DNA of 5,838 bases, from positions 1 to 5,838 of the forward strand of contig PUNB01000089.1 in NCBI GenBank assembly GCA_003552565.1, read 5' to 3'. Origin of the DNA: Lentisphaerota bacterium (lineage in GTDB: Bacteria; Verrucomicrobiota; Lentisphaeria; Oligosphaerales; PUNB01). Shown one piece after another: positions 5,834 through 5,838 of the stretch (position 1 is its first letter; each line of letters begins with the position of its first letter). Both the position numbers and the translations under genes were made by a program. The notes beneath the pieces are model-generated. The model saw only the letters and a list, made by a program, of their open reading frames with translations, was not told the origin of the DNA and made no database searches.

Positions 5834-5838
5834 CACAA

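Overview
The window is an ordinary bacterial chromosomal segment with all recognisable genes on the minus strand. In transcriptional order, from high to low coordinates, they are: a small membrane carotenoid-biosynthesis protein (CruF/DUF422 type, 5052-5693), argJ (3791-5029), lemA (2802-3392), a multi-spanning M48 metalloprotease (821-2767) and a class II serine tRNA with anticodon CGA (615-704). Base composition looks close to half G+C by eye. The LemA plus membrane M48 pair, the acetyl-cycle ArgJ and the carotenoid gene fit a Gram-negative-type environmental bacterium (Desulfobacterota, other proteobacteria or a candidate phylum such as Zixibacteria). Nothing here fixes the lineage.

Layout: 1-614 has no credible gene. 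It is packed with inverted repeats, strong hairpins and diverged repeat units. 615-704 is the tRNA. 705-820 is a short spacer with no clear terminator. 821-3392 is the lemA-M48 operon (34-bp gap). 3393-3790 is a 398-bp spacer that holds the lemA ribosome binding site and a foldable segment at 3662-3744. 3791-5693 is a tight two-gene unit (22-bp gap) of the carotenoid gene followed by argJ. 5694-5838 is a repeat-containing upstream region.

Functions: LemA and the M48 protease form a recurring envelope pair, probably for membrane-protein quality control. ArgJ makes N-acetylglutamate while releasing ornithine, so it implies a cyclic arginine pathway. The CruF-like protein would hydrate or modify an acyclic carotenoid end in the membrane. 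No biochemical link between carotenoid and arginine synthesis is evident, so the pairing looks like simple co-transcription.

The least explained part is the noncoding DNA. A 35-bp sequence at 71-105 recurs in inverted orientation at 5781-5815 (29/35 identical), and the left copy is paired with a third, looser copy to form a palindrome over 1-98. Between 105 and 520 there are several GC-rich hairpins and at least two clear, plus two fainter, diverged copies of a repeat. One of these copies carries a hairpin exactly where the other lacks it. This looks like a dispersed intergenic repeat family or a small non-autonomous mobile element. I see no new multi-gene system in the coding part.
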